DNA of 64,000 nt from Opitutia bacterium (GTDB taxonomy: Bacteria; Verrucomicrobiota; Verrucomicrobiia; Opitutales; Coraliomargaritaceae), in contig JAQWIW010000020.1 of NCBI GenBank assembly GCA_029248665.1, positions 1-64,000 on the forward strand, given 5' to 3'. Positions 16,141 to 25,554 of this stretch are shown here, in pieces (position 1 is the stretch's first letter; every line of letters starts with the position of its first letter). The notes under the pieces are model-generated. The model had not been told where the DNA came from, did not search any database, and saw only the letters and a program-made list of their open reading frames with translations. The position numbers and the translations under genes were made by a program.

Positions 16141-17124
16141 TTACAAAAGAGCTTTTACATTTTCTTTTTCAACTCTGAGTTCCTCAACAGATGCGCGGAT
16201 TTTTTCCTGGCTAAAAGAATTTAATTCAATTCCTTGCACAATAGAAATTTCTTTACCGTCGCTAATGCATGGAAAAGATGCAATTAAGCCCTTATCGATT
16301 CCGTAGCTTCCATCAGAATGAAGACACATGCTAAACCAATGGCCTTTAGGTGTTGGGGTGCTAATGTTTTTAATTGAGTCAATAATTGCATTAGCAGCTG
16401 AAGCAGCAGATGAGGCTCCACGCGCTGCAATAATTTCAGCACCACGTTTTTGAACCTTAGGTATGAATGTATTTTCTAGCCATTCATTATCATTGATTAC
16501 AGAAGTCGCATTTTTGCCGTTAATTTTAGCAGAGTAAAAGTCAGGATACTGAGTTGCAGAATGGTTTCCCCAGATGGTCATATTAGAAATAGAGGCAATG
16601 GGTTGATTCGCTTTTTCGGCTAATTGTGCTTTGGCTCTATTTTCGTCAAGCATAGTCATTGCGAACCAACGATCTTTAGGGATAGATGGAGCATTCTCCA
16701 TAGCAATTAAACAGTTTGTGTTGCAGGGATTGCCGATTACTAAAATGCGGACATCAGAAGCAGCATTCGCTTCAATGGCTTTGCCTTGTGAAGTGAAAAT
16801 GCCTCCATTAATATTCAAAAGGTCATTTCGTTCCATTCCCTTTGATCTTGGTACAGAGCCTACTAGCAAGGCCCAATTAACATCGGTAAAGCCTTCTTCT
16901 AGGTCAGTTGTGGCCACGATTTCTTCAAGTAGAGGAAAGGCACAGTCATCGAGTTCCATGATAACACCTTTAAGTCGATCTAAGGCGTTGGGAATTTCAA
17001 TAAGATTTAGTTTAACAGGTTGGTCAGGGCCAAAAACAGCGCCTGAAGCGATACGAAAGAGAAGAGCGTATCCGATTTGGCCGGCTGCTCCAGTAATTGC
17101 GATGCGAATTGGTTTTTTATTCAT
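16141..17124 (-). CDS. mdh: malate dehydrogenase
   Basis: NAD-dependent malate dehydrogenase, interconverting malate and oxaloacetate in the TCA cycle. The 327-residue length and sequence match the cytosolic/actinobacterial-type MDH. Landmarks: [19 protein letters not shown] nucleotide-binding loop near residue 10, [17 protein letters not shown] with substrate-binding Arg near 90-100, IGNPCNTNC near 130 and the catalytic His in [11 protein letters not shown] near 188. The gap of 13 bp to the DAHP synthase gene upstream suggests cotranscription. Confidence 0.96.
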   Translation of the reverse strand: MNKKPIRIAITGAAGQIGYALLFRIASGAVFGPDQPVKLNLIEIPNALDRLKGVIMELDDCAFPLLEEIVATTDLEEGFTDVNWALLVGSVPRSKGMERNDLLNINGGIFTSQGKAIEANAASDVRILVIGNPCNTNCLIAMENAPSIPKDRWFAMTMLDENRAKAQLAEKANQPIASISNMTIWGNHSATQYPDFYSAKINGKNATSVINDNEWLENTFIPKVQKRGAEIIAARGASSAASAANAIIDSIKNISTPTPKGHWFSMCLHSDGSYGIDKGLIASFPCISDGKEISIVQGIELNSFSQEKIRASVEELRVEKENVKALL

Positions 17125-17137
17125 TTACTTAAATAGA

Positions 17138-18187
17138 TTAAAATAAGGGTTCTAATTTTGTATACGCGTCTCTTAATAATTTTTCGGTGGTTTCCCAATC
17201 GATACAGGCATCAGTAATGGAAACACCGTATTGTAAATTTTCTTTATCTTGGGGGAATGCTTGTTTCCCTGAATGGATATTACTTTCTAGCATTGCTCCA
17301 ATTATCTGTTTGTTGGCGATGCTTTGGTCCACTACTTCATCGAAAACAGATGCTTGTAATTCATGATTTTTGTTACTGTTCGCATGGCTGCAATCAATCA
17401 TTATAGCAGGCTCTAAATTCTCTTTAGCAATTTTATCCATAGCGTCTGCTACATGAGACGTTGAGTAATTTGGGCCATCAGAACCACCTCTTAATACAAT
17501 ATGGCAATTTGGGTTACCTTTAGTTGTTATGGCATTAGCTTGACCGGCATTGTCTATTCCTAGAAAAGTTTGAGGCTGGCTAGCTGCTTGTATTGCATTA
17601 ATAGCTACTTTTAGATCACCATTAGTCGCATTTTTAAATCCTAGTGGCATTGAAAGGCCGGATGCCATTTGGCGGTGAGTCTGACTCTCTGTGGTTCTTG
17701 CACCTATCGCAGACCAACATATTAAATCGGCTATATATTGAGGGGTGATTGGGTCCAGTAACTCGGTAGCAGTTGGCAGTCCAAGTTCGAGTACTTCTGT
17801 TAAAAAAGAGCGGGCAATTTCAAGTCCTTGAGGGATGTCTGAAGTGCCATCTAGTTTAGGATCCATTATGAGCCCTTTCCATCCGACTGTTGTTCTTGGT
17901 TTCTCAAAGTAAACACGCATCACAACAAGAAGGCGATCGGACAAGTCTTTGGATAGCTTAGCGAGTCGTTCAGCGTACTCTTTTCCGCCTTTTAGATCAT
18001 GGATTGAGCATGGGCCAACGACTACGAGTAATCTTGGGTCATCACCAAATATGATTTTGTTGATTGCATTTCTTGTCTCAACAACAAATTGTTCAACTTC
18101 GTCACTTCTTTTGATTTTATTACAAAGCTCAACAGGAGTCGGTAGTTGGGTTTTTGAGGTGATATTAATATCGGTTATCTTTTTCAC
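17138..18187 (-). CDS. 3-deoxy-7-phosphoheptulonate synthase, class I (DAHP synthase)
   Basis: First enzyme of the shikimate pathway, condensing phosphoenolpyruvate with erythrose 4-phosphate. The 349-residue protein is the AroF/AroG/AroH type: VVVGPCSIHD near residue 55, FEKPRTTVGWKG near 95, WSAIGARTTESQTHRQMASG near 155-175 and metal-binding residues in IMIDCSHANSNKNH near 268. E. coli isozyme identity (feedback by Phe, Tyr or Trp) cannot be assigned. It lies upstream of mdh on the same strand. Confidence 0.96.
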   Translation of the reverse strand: MKKITDINITSKTQLPTPVELCNKIKRSDEVEQFVVETRNAINKIIFGDDPRLLVVVGPCSIHDLKGGKEYAERLAKLSKDLSDRLLVVMRVYFEKPRTTVGWKGLIMDPKLDGTSDIPQGLEIARSFLTEVLELGLPTATELLDPITPQYIADLICWSAIGARTTESQTHRQMASGLSMPLGFKNATNGDLKVAINAIQAASQPQTFLGIDNAGQANAITTKGNPNCHIVLRGGSDGPNYSTSHVADAMDKIAKENLEPAIMIDCSHANSNKNHELQASVFDEVVDQSIANKQIIGAMLESNIHSGKQAFPQDKENLQYGVSITDACIDWETTEKLLRDAYTKLEPLF

Positions 18188-18273
18188 GCTTTTTGGATAG
18201 ATTAAGCTTTTATAAGTAACAAGTTATTAATTAATATATTTTCAATTATTAAGAATAAATTAGGAATTATTAA

Positions 18274-19257
18274 ATGAAAGGAGAAAATCAGTTATTGAAA
18301 GCTTATTCACATAAGATGCGGAGTTGTCTTCATGTTTCAGGTGAAGATGCCTATTCATTCTTGCAAAGCCAGTTTTCAAATGATTTGCCGAAAGGTGAAA
18401 TTCCGTTCGAGCGATATGGTTTATGGCTCAATGTGAAAGGACGAGTTTTAGCAGATAGTGTTATCGTTCATTCTAAGGATGAGGATTATTATATTTTTAG
18501 TGAAAACACAGATGCATCTTTGATTAAGGAAATTTTAGAAAATCATATTATTGCAGATGATGTGGAAATTGAATCGATTGAACTAAGTGGTTCAATACTT
18601 GTGAATACTCTAGGGGCTAATGTGCTGTGCCATAAATTAGGCATCCCAGCAAGGGAGGCGAAGTCGGAGACATCGAATGCTGTTTATCAGGATTTGAGTG
18701 TGGGCTTAGTCTTTCCATCAAAGCGTTTGGGTGAAAATGGGTTTGTCTTTTGTTTTCTAGATAATGCAAGCCACGACTTAGCTAAAGAAGCTTTAGAAGA
18801 GGCATCTGTTCACTGGATCGGAGCAAATGAAATGCATTTAAAGCGTTTGGCTTTGGGGACACCCTTGGTACCCAATGAAATTGGGCCAAATGATTTGGCA
18901 GGTGAGGGGAATTTAGTGCCTTCAGCTGCATCATTATCGAAGGGTTGTTATTTAGGGCAAGAAGTGGTGGCTCGTTTATATCATGTGGGCAAACCGCAAA
19001 GGCAGTTATTTGTCATGACTTTTAGTGCATTAAGTGAGAGTGATTCAATCGAACTCCCTATGAGTATAAGTATTGAGGGTCGTTCTTTAGGTGAACTAAG
19101 AACTTTATATCAGGATGCGAATGATTCAAACAAATGGTATGGAGTTGCTTTGCTAAAAGTACGTTATTTGGACTTGGTACAATCAGAGTTTAGATTGGCT
19201 TCTCATCCTTTAGACAGTTTATCAACACTCTCTGAATTTTCTCAAAATTTTGAATAA
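18274..19257 (+). CDS. ygfZ: YgfZ/GcvT-like folate-binding protein
   Basis: A 327-residue protein of the YgfZ/IBA57 family, which uses tetrahydrofolate to help assemble or repair iron-sulfur clusters in proteins such as MiaB. The hallmark K-G-C-Y-x-G-Q-E motif is present (KGCYLGQEVVAR, about residues 222-233), within a GcvT-like fold that begins with the SGEDAYSFLQSQFSND pattern. A 60-residue gene follows 2 bp later. It is divergent from the DAHP synthase gene. Confidence 0.9.
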   Translation: MKGENQLLKAYSHKMRSCLHVSGEDAYSFLQSQFSNDLPKGEIPFERYGLWLNVKGRVLADSVIVHSKDEDYYIFSENTDASLIKEILENHIIADDVEIESIELSGSILVNTLGANVLCHKLGIPAREAKSETSNAVYQDLSVGLVFPSKRLGENGFVFCFLDNASHDLAKEALEEASVHWIGANEMHLKRLALGTPLVPNEIGPNDLAGEGNLVPSAASLSKGCYLGQEVVARLYHVGKPQRQLFVMTFSALSESDSIELPMSISIEGRSLGELRTLYQDANDSNKWYGVALLKVRYLDLVQSEFRLASHPLDSLSTLSEFSQNFE

Positions 19258-19259
19258 TT

Positions 19260-19442
19260 ATGAATAAGACGGAAAAAATGCTCCAAGATTTATTTAAGCA
19301 AATCGGTGCGGATGAATTACAATCTCAACGAATGGCTTCTCAATTATTAAAACGAGCAAATCAACTCGCGGAAGAGGAATCGATTAGCGAGGCTGAAGCA
19401 CTTGAAAATCTGCTAAAAAAGATCATTGAAGGACAGAAATAA
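19260..19442 (+). CDS. small helical protein, unknown function
   Basis: A 60-residue charged protein predicted to be helical throughout, with Leu heptads (MLQDLFKQIGADELQSQRM, then ALENLLKKII). It follows ygfZ by 2 bp and is probably cotranscribed. I recognise no family. Confidence 0.6.
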   Translation: MNKTEKMLQDLFKQIGADELQSQRMASQLLKRANQLAEEESISEAEALENLLKKIIEGQK

Positions 19443-19563
19443 GGTTTTTTATGCTTTTTTTTATCAATTATGATAATTTAAGGTAAATTATATTGACGAA
19501 GGGCCACGAGTTCCCGATATATAGTGGCTTTAACAATAATATTAACTATATATCTACTCACTT

Positions 19564-19839
19564 ATGAATAAAGCAGAATTAGTTGCAGAAATACAAAAAT
19601 CACTCGGCAAAGACACATCAAAAGCAGCAGCAGAGCGTTCGCTCGAAGCAGTTTTAGAAGGTGTTAAAAAAGGTATCAAAAAAGACAAGAATGTTCAATT
19701 AATTGGATTCGGTACTTTTTCAGTTACTAAACGTGCTGCTCGTGATGGCGTAAACCCTCAAACTGGAGAAAAGATTAAAATTAAGGCATCAAAATCAGTT
19801 AAATTTAAAGCTGGTGCAGGTCTTAAAGCTACTTTGTAG
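19564..19839 (+). CDS. HU-family DNA-binding protein
   Basis: A 91-residue histone-like protein of the HU/IHF family that bends and compacts DNA. It starts [17 protein letters not shown] and has the [26 protein letters not shown] beta-arm region with the conserved R-N/D-x-x-P-x-T-G. It stands alone with its own upstream gap and a strong terminator. Confidence 0.95.
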   Translation: MNKAELVAEIQKSLGKDTSKAAAERSLEAVLEGVKKGIKKDKNVQLIGFGTFSVTKRAARDGVNPQTGEKIKIKASKSVKFKAGAGLKATL

Positions 19840-19858
19840 AACAAATTTTTTTCTTACT

Positions 19859-19888
19859 GCCCATCGCAATGCGATGGGCTTTTTTTTT
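19859..19888 (+). terminator. intrinsic terminator of the HU gene
   Basis: A GC-rich stem (GCCCATCGC / GCGATGGGC, 19859-19867 and 19871-19879) with a 3-nt loop is followed by about nine T residues. It lies 20 bp after the HU stop. Confidence 0.93.
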
Positions 19889-19955
19889 AACTAAATTGCT
19901 TACTCGTAGGAAAATTATTGATTTTTCTGTATAGTTTAATTTTTATTTTATCTTT

Positions 19956-21365
19956 ATGGGTAAAACTTTATTCGAAAAAGTATGGGATGCACACTCGGTA
20001 AAAACATTATCGAATGGTCAGACTCAATTATTAATTGGAACTCACCTTATTCATGAGGTCACGAGTCCTCAAGCCTTTGGCATGTTACGTGAGCGAGGGT
20101 TATCTGTTCGCTTTCCTAAACGTACCTTTGCTACAGTGGATCACATTGTTCCCACTAATGAGGCAGTTGAGCCGTATAGCGATTCCTTGGCTCAAGGAAT
20201 GATTGAAGAGTTGAGAAATAATTGTGTAGAAAATGATATAACATTTTTTGATACAAACACGGGTCATCAGGGGATTGTACATATTGTAGGACCTGAACAG
20301 GGAATCACACAGCCTGGAACAACAATTGCTTGCGGGGACTCGCACACTTCGACTCATGGAGCCTTTGGTGCAATTGCCTTTGGTATCGGAACCAGTCAGG
20401 TTAGAGATGTATTGGCAACTCAGACGATTGCTTTAAATGAACTAAAGGTTCGCCGAATTAATGTGAATGGCAAATTGGCTCCAGGAGTTTATGCTAAGGA
20501 TGTTATTTTGCATATTATTCGCACCTTGGGAACTAATGGTGGTACTGGCTTTGCTTATGAGTATGGCGGAGAAGTATTTGATGGTTTCTCAATGGAAGAA
20601 AGAATGACAGTTTGTAATATGTCGATTGAAGGTGGAGCTCGTGTGGGTTATGTGAATCCTGATGATATTACTTTTGAGTACCTCAAAGGCAGAAAGTATT
20701 GTCCTAAAGACGCTGATTTTGATCAAGCGGTTGAATGCTGGAGAAATTTTGCCTCAGATGCAGATTGTCAGTACGATGATGTTGTGACAATCAATGCTAG
20801 TGAGATTCAACCTACGGTGACTTGGGGAATTACACCAGGACAGGGAATCGGTATCAATGAATGTATTCCTACAATTGAGTCAGGTGAGACTCAATCGGCT
20901 AGAGCATCCATTGCTGAAGCATTGGATCATATGTCTTTTGAGGGTGGCTCTGAGCTTAAAGGTAAGAAAATTGATGTAGCCTTTCTCGGTTCATGTACGA
21001 ACGGACGATTGTCGGACCTTAAAGAAGTCGCTCATTATCTCAAAGGTAAAAAAGTGGCTGAAGGGGTTAAGGCGATTGTTGTTCCTGGGTCTCAAGTGGT
21101 TGCTAAGATCGCCAAATCATTAGGGCTCGATGAGATTTTCACTGAAGCTGGCTTTGAATGGAGAGGTGCAGGTTGCTCTATGTGTTTAGCGATGAATCCT
21201 GATAAGCTGATTGGCAATCAACTTTGTGCTAGCTCTTCTAATCGAAATTTTAAGGGACGCCAAGGAAGCCCAACGGGCAGAACGTTGCTTATGAGTCCTA
21301 TTATGGTTGCTGCAGCAGCAATAACCGGTGAAGTCTCTGACGCTAGAGAGATTTTTGAATTTTAA
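19956..21365 (+). CDS. leuC: 3-isopropylmalate dehydratase large subunit
   Basis: Large subunit of isopropylmalate isomerase (leucine synthesis), an aconitase-family [4Fe-4S] enzyme. The 469-residue length is standard. The cluster Cys residues are in FLGSCTNGR (about 346) and [10 protein letters not shown] (about 407 and 410), and [22 protein letters not shown] is the aconitase signature. It is first in an apparent operon leuC-leuD-exbB-exbD-methyltransferase. Its ATG follows a U-rich leader without Shine-Dalgarno sequence. Confidence 0.97.
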   Translation: MGKTLFEKVWDAHSVKTLSNGQTQLLIGTHLIHEVTSPQAFGMLRERGLSVRFPKRTFATVDHIVPTNEAVEPYSDSLAQGMIEELRNNCVENDITFFDTNTGHQGIVHIVGPEQGITQPGTTIACGDSHTSTHGAFGAIAFGIGTSQVRDVLATQTIALNELKVRRINVNGKLAPGVYAKDVILHIIRTLGTNGGTGFAYEYGGEVFDGFSMEERMTVCNMSIEGGARVGYVNPDDITFEYLKGRKYCPKDADFDQAVECWRNFASDADCQYDDVVTINASEIQPTVTWGITPGQGIGINECIPTIESGETQSARASIAEALDHMSFEGGSELKGKKIDVAFLGSCTNGRLSDLKEVAHYLKGKKVAEGVKAIVVPGSQVVAKIAKSLGLDEIFTEAGFEWRGAGCSMCLAMNPDKLIGNQLCASSSNRNFKGRQGSPTGRTLLMSPIMVAAAAITGEVSDAREIFEF

Positions 21366-21404
21366 TACCTATTAATAAAGTATTACTTTTAGCTAATTTA
21401 TATT

Positions 21405-22007
21405 ATGAACGAAAATTCTATTACAAAAATTGAAGGAAGAGCGGTCTTTGTGCCGGGTGACGATGTGGATACGGATAGAATCATTCCTGCTCGATTCATG
21501 AAATGCATTACATTTGATGGTCTAGGTGAATTTTTATTTTATGATGTGCGATACAAGGAGGATGGCTCAAAGAAAGAGCATAATCTGAATGATGAACGCT
21601 TTTCAGAGGCCACAATTATAGTCGGCGGAAATAATTTTGGTTGCGGTAGTTCTCGTGAGCATGCACCTCAGTCTATTCAAAAAGCTGGATTCAATGCGGT
21701 AATCGCAGGTAGTTTTGCCGAAATCTTTTTTGGAAATTCAACTAATTTAGGGGTCGTATGCGTGGTTGTTGGAGATGATGATCGTAAGCAAATAGCTGAC
21801 CTTATCGATAAGCAACCAGAGCTTGTTGTATCGATCGATTTAGAAGCCCTCAAAGTAAACATTGGTGAATATTCTTTTGATTGTTTGATTAAACAAGATG
21901 CGAGAAAGAGCTTACTTGAGGGTAGCTTTGATGCGTTGAGTGAGTTACTTGAAGGCAATTCCGAGGTAGACACGGTTGTATCTGGGCTTCATTATATTAA
22001 TGATTAA
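21405..22007 (+). CDS. leuD: 3-isopropylmalate dehydratase small subunit
   Basis: Small subunit of isopropylmalate isomerase, 200 residues, with GDDVDTDRIIPARFMK near the start and GGNNFGCGSSREHAPQ near 70, which is the swivel-domain active-site loop. It partners with LeuC encoded 39 bp upstream. Its TAA is immediately followed by the start codon of the ExbB-like gene. Confidence 0.96.
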   Translation: MNENSITKIEGRAVFVPGDDVDTDRIIPARFMKCITFDGLGEFLFYDVRYKEDGSKKEHNLNDERFSEATIIVGGNNFGCGSSREHAPQSIQKAGFNAVIAGSFAEIFFGNSTNLGVVCVVVGDDDRKQIADLIDKQPELVVSIDLEALKVNIGEYSFDCLIKQDARKSLLEGSFDALSELLEGNSEVDTVVSGLHYIND

Positions 22008-22580
22008 ATGGAATTTATAAACCAAACTGGATTATTCTTTTTCCCGTTGTTATTATGCTCAATATTAGCGACCTATATTTCAATTGAACGTTATATTGCA
22101 TTAAGAAATAACGCCATATTTCCGGATGGATTTCTTGATGAAATGTTATCAGGAAACTTACATGCAGTTAATTATTCAAAGGATTCATTAGCAGGTCGCT
22201 TGCTACAGTTTTTTCATGGTAAACAACATGCTAAGGACGAAAAGATGCTTAAGGCATTTGTTCAACTTGAGATTGGACGACTCGAGAGTGGTTTGTTTAT
22301 TTTAGAAGTAGTTACAGGTATTGCACCTTTAATTGGTTTATTAGGGACAGTTTTTGGATTGACCAGTGTTTTTGGAACATTTTCTCCAGAATTGGAGTTT
22401 TCAGACCCTAGTTCATTTGTAAGCGGTATTGCTTTAGCCCTTAATACGACTATTTTAGGACTGTTAATAGCCATACCATCACTTGCTATGTATTCATTTT
22501 TCCAGAGGCGTATTGATGTGATCAGTCATCAGTTAGACTTATCAATTGAAAGTCTGCTTTATCAAGATCGAGTTGAATAA
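22008..22580 (+). CDS. MotA/TolQ/ExbB proton channel family protein
   Basis: A 190-residue inner membrane protein with three spans (about residues 7-24, 97-120 and 142-162) and the ExbB/TolQ signature GIAPLIGLLGTVFGLTSVF. With the ExbD-like protein it forms a proton-driven motor that energises outer membrane transport (TonB) or envelope constriction (TolA). No TonB or TolA partner is seen here. It abuts leuD with no gap and overlaps the next gene by 1 bp. Confidence 0.92.
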   Translation: MEFINQTGLFFFPLLLCSILATYISIERYIALRNNAIFPDGFLDEMLSGNLHAVNYSKDSLAGRLLQFFHGKQHAKDEKMLKAFVQLEIGRLESGLFILEVVTGIAPLIGLLGTVFGLTSVFGTFSPELEFSDPSSFVSGIALALNTTILGLLIAIPSLAMYSFFQRRIDVISHQLDLSIESLLYQDRVE

Positions 22581-22975
22581 TGTCTTATACTAAGCGCTCT
22601 CAAAGGAAACCTTACATTAACATTATTCCCTTAGTGGATGTGCTAACGGTTTTATTGTTTTTCTTTATTGTGACGATGCAATTTAAACAATTTAAGGTTT
22701 TAAATATTACGTTACCTGAAATAAAAACTGCAGGGATTAACCAAATCGATGATCAAATTGTTTTGATGGTCGATGAATTAGGAAAAATATTCTATAATGG
22801 TGTTTCTGTTTCTATTGAGCAACTTAAGGAATCCTTAATAGCTACGAGTGAAATGAACTCTGATTTATCAGTTTTAATTATGGCAGACGAAGGAACTGAA
22901 CTTAAGATAATTACAAAATTAATGGATTTATGCAGAATCTATCAGTTTAATCAGATTCGTTTACAATCTCGATAA
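22580..22975 (+). CDS. ExbD/TolR family biopolymer transport protein
   Basis: A 131-residue protein with a short cytoplasmic N-terminus, a single span (about residues 16-34) carrying the family's essential Asp in NIIPLVDVLTVLLFFFIV, and a periplasmic domain ending in DLCRIYQFNQIRLQS. Partner of the ExbB-like protein. The start overlaps the previous stop (TAATG). Confidence 0.92.
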   Translation: MSYTKRSQRKPYINIIPLVDVLTVLLFFFIVTMQFKQFKVLNITLPEIKTAGINQIDDQIVLMVDELGKIFYNGVSVSIEQLKESLIATSEMNSDLSVLIMADEGTELKIITKLMDLCRIYQFNQIRLQSR

Positions 22976-22976
22976 A

Positions 22977-23564
22977 ATGACAAAAGATTGGGATAAAGCA
23001 TATCAAGAAGGTGTCACACCTTGGGATAAAGGCTGTGCGTCTCCACCTTTAGCTCAATGGTTGCAAAAACATCGCTTAAGTGGAGAGGGCTTGGTCTTAG
23101 GTTGTGGTCTCGGACATGATGTGCGACTACTTGCTAGCTGCTGTGATCAAGTCACAGGAATGGATATTTCTCAAACTGCTATCAATAAAGCGAGGAAGAT
23201 GAATAGGCTGAATAATGTATCTTATAAGGTGGCTGATTTCTTTAATTTAGAGGATTTCTTTACTCAAAGCTTTGATTGGATAGTGGAACATACGTTTTTT
23301 TGTGCAATTAACCCGAGCATGAGGCAAAGCTATGTAGAAAATTTAATTAAGGTATTAAAGCCTAATGGCTATTTTCTGTCCGTATTTTTCTTGAAAGACG
23401 GGTGCAATTCTAACTCAGAAGGACCTCCTTATAAAATAAATAAAGAAGCCGTTGAGGGTTACTTTGGAAGCCATTTTGAGGTTATTGAATCCTACATTCC
23501 TCAAGTACATTATGACTCAAGACCGCATGGTTCAGAATATTTGTGTTTGATGCGTTTGAAGTAA
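22977..23564 (+). CDS. TPMT-type SAM-dependent methyltransferase
   Basis: A 195-residue thiopurine S-methyltransferase-like enzyme. It starts with W-D-K-A-Y-Q-E-G-x-T-P-W-D, has the SAM loop LVLGCGLGHDVRLLA near residue 40, the acidic MDIS near 62, and WIVEHTFFCAINP near 102. Bacterial relatives methylate small thiols, chalcogens or halides. It begins 1 bp after the ExbD-like gene, so it probably ends the leuCD-exbBD operon. Confidence 0.85.
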   Translation: MTKDWDKAYQEGVTPWDKGCASPPLAQWLQKHRLSGEGLVLGCGLGHDVRLLASCCDQVTGMDISQTAINKARKMNRLNNVSYKVADFFNLEDFFTQSFDWIVEHTFFCAINPSMRQSYVENLIKVLKPNGYFLSVFFLKDGCNSNSEGPPYKINKEAVEGYFGSHFEVIESYIPQVHYDSRPHGSEYLCLMRLK

Positions 23565-23590
23565 AACTAAGAGCAAGAAGACCGAACAGA

Positions 23591-24310
23591 TTATTCTTCT
23601 GGAGGGGAGGTCATTTCTTCGAAATTATCTGCCTCTTCTTCCTCTTCTTCTTCCCATTTCATGGTTTCATCCGCTTCGATATCGTCCTCTACATCTTCAT
23701 CAATATCGCTTAATTCTTTAAGCAATGGCTCGGTTTCGCTTGGTTCCACATCTTCATTTTCATCACTGTCGAGTTCAAAGCCAGCTGGAAGATACTCTAG
23801 GATAGCAGTAATCTCTGCGAAAAAGTGAGTTGAGCGTCCTTCCATGTAATCTTTGTTTTGGGCTTCTCTAATGTCTTCTTCGAGCTCATCAATGGTTAAT
23901 TTTTGGGCAACATCTAAGGATGCATTAAGCATTTTAATTCTTAATTTACTAATATGATCTAAGAAGTCTGCATAAGGACCTTTTTCTTCGTCTATAACAT
24001 CGGGAAGGGCAAAAAATTGATCTTCACACTCAAGAATACTTTCTTGGGTACGTTTTAGATGGATGGTTTTATCCTTATCTATTTTTTCAATAATAAATGT
24101 ATAAAATGCTTTATCTAAAAATTCATTTAAAAAGCCGTAATCGTACAGCGGTTCTACGAGATCAACTATATGTTGAAACTGTTTAGGGTCAATAATGGCT
24201 AAGCCTTCTGTGTCCCAATGAATGGAGTCACTTATTTCAGAAACCCACCAATTCATGTCGTTGCCAATCTTTGCTTTACACCAGGATAAATTTGGAGAAC
24301 TTTTTGCCAT
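23591..24310 (-). CDS. hypothetical protein with acidic tail
   Basis: A 239-residue soluble protein of unknown family. The first ~180 residues look globular and mostly helical; the last ~55 are dominated by Asp/Glu (runs such as WEEEEEEEADNFEE). There is no signal peptide or membrane span. It is convergent with the methyltransferase and divergent from pyrD. Acidic tails of this kind often mask basic partners or bind metal, but nothing here fixes the role. Confidence 0.75.
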   Translation of the reverse strand: MAKSSPNLSWCKAKIGNDMNWWVSEISDSIHWDTEGLAIIDPKQFQHIVDLVEPLYDYGFLNEFLDKAFYTFIIEKIDKDKTIHLKRTQESILECEDQFFALPDVIDEEKGPYADFLDHISKLRIKMLNASLDVAQKLTIDELEEDIREAQNKDYMEGRSTHFFAEITAILEYLPAGFELDSDENEDVEPSETEPLLKELSDIDEDVEDDIEADETMKWEEEEEEEADNFEEMTSPPEE

Positions 24311-24438
24311 AAATTATTTTTTTAATTATATTTTTATATAAATATCTTTGTATATATATTGGGAAATACACAGAACGGGTTTTGTAAAGAGCATTTATAG
24401 TATTTTTTTAATTTTATTTTAGTTTTTTCTTTTGATTA

Positions 24439-24454
24439 AGATACTTAAGTATCT
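24439..24454. promoter_or_regulatory. 16-bp perfect palindrome upstream of pyrD
   Basis: AGATACTTAAGTATCT is a perfect palindrome ending 16 bp before the pyrD ATG. It fits a dimeric regulator's operator between the divergent acidic-protein gene and pyrD, or a short leader hairpin. Confidence 0.5.
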
Positions 24455-24470
24455 AATTTATTTCATTTAA

Positions 24471-25535
24471 ATGTCAGATATTTACAAAAACTTATTAAGA
24501 CCTCTATTTTTTCGAATGGAACCAGAGGAGGCACACGACTCAGCTTGCTATTTTTTAAAGCTTATGGCTTCTTTGCCATTTGTTTGTGATGTGTTTAGGA
24601 AATACAATCTAATCGAAGGTGATAAACCAATCGAATTATTTGGATTGGAGTTTCCGAACCGTGTAGGTTTAGCTGCAGGCATGGATAAGGATGGGCAGTT
24701 TCCCAGTGCGATAGAAGCATTTGGCTTTGGCCATGTAGAAGTAGGTACGGTCACTCCAGAGGCACAACCAGGAAACCCTCGACCGAGACTGTTTAGAGAA
24801 ACTAAGCATAATGGGCTGATTAACCGTATGGGCTTCAACAACAAGGGTGCAGAGGCCATGTTGCGATCTTTAGAGCAAGGATTTCCGAGAAATAAGCGAA
24901 AGATTCCTCTTGGAGTTAATATTGGTAAGGCAAAAGTAACTCCTCTTGAAAAAGCAGTGGAAGATTATTCAAAATCATTTTCTATATTAGCGGATCAAGC
25001 GGATTATTTTACGATTAATGTCAGTAGTCCTAATACACAAAATTTACGACAATTACAATCTCGTGAATATCTATCGATCATTCTGGATACTCTACAAAAG
25101 CAAAATTTGGCTCTGTCTAAAAAAATGGGACGTTCACCACATCCTATTTTATTGAAAATTGCACCCGATTTAAGTTTTGAGGAAATTGATGTTATTTTAG
25201 AATTATTATTAGAATATAACTACAGCGGCATTATTGCGAGCAATACAACGATTCAAAGGCCCGAAAATATTATTCATGATGAAATGGGTGGGTATAGTGG
25301 AGGAGCTTTTATTCATAAACTTTCAAATGAAGTCATTCGCTATATTTCAAAGGCGACTGATGGACGTTTGCCCATTGTAGGGGTTGGAGGTATCGACAGT
25401 CCTGAATCAGCTGGAGAAAAAATAGACGCAGGAGCATCACTAGTACAAATCTACACGAGCTGGATTTACAATGGGCCTCTATTCGGAAGAGAATTAGCCA
25501 GGGCTTTACAGGAAAAAGATAAGACCTGGGTATAA
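24471..25535 (+). CDS. pyrD: dihydroorotate dehydrogenase, quinone-dependent (class 2)
   Basis: Oxidises dihydroorotate to orotate in pyrimidine synthesis, passing electrons to quinone. The 354-residue protein has the class 2 N-terminal membrane-associated helices (YKNLLRPLFFRMEPEEAHD), GLAAGMDKDGQFPSAI near 67, NRMGFNNKGAE near 120, NVSSPNTQNLRQLQ near 182 with the class 2 catalytic Ser, and the GVGGIDSPESAGEKIDAGASLVQIYT FMN-phosphate site. Convergent with lipA, 19 bp gap. Confidence 0.96.
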   Translation: MSDIYKNLLRPLFFRMEPEEAHDSACYFLKLMASLPFVCDVFRKYNLIEGDKPIELFGLEFPNRVGLAAGMDKDGQFPSAIEAFGFGHVEVGTVTPEAQPGNPRPRLFRETKHNGLINRMGFNNKGAEAMLRSLEQGFPRNKRKIPLGVNIGKAKVTPLEKAVEDYSKSFSILADQADYFTINVSSPNTQNLRQLQSREYLSIILDTLQKQNLALSKKMGRSPHPILLKIAPDLSFEEIDVILELLLEYNYSGIIASNTTIQRPENIIHDEMGGYSGGAFIHKLSNEVIRYISKATDGRLPIVGVGGIDSPESAGEKIDAGASLVQIYTSWIYNGPLFGRELARALQEKDKTWV

Positions 25536-25554
25536 GCGATTGGGGGAATTTGTT

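Noticed and set aside
19493-19523. TTGACG with TATATA as an HU promoter
   Set aside because: The spacing is 19 bp and the -10 is imperfect; with nothing else to support it I left it out.
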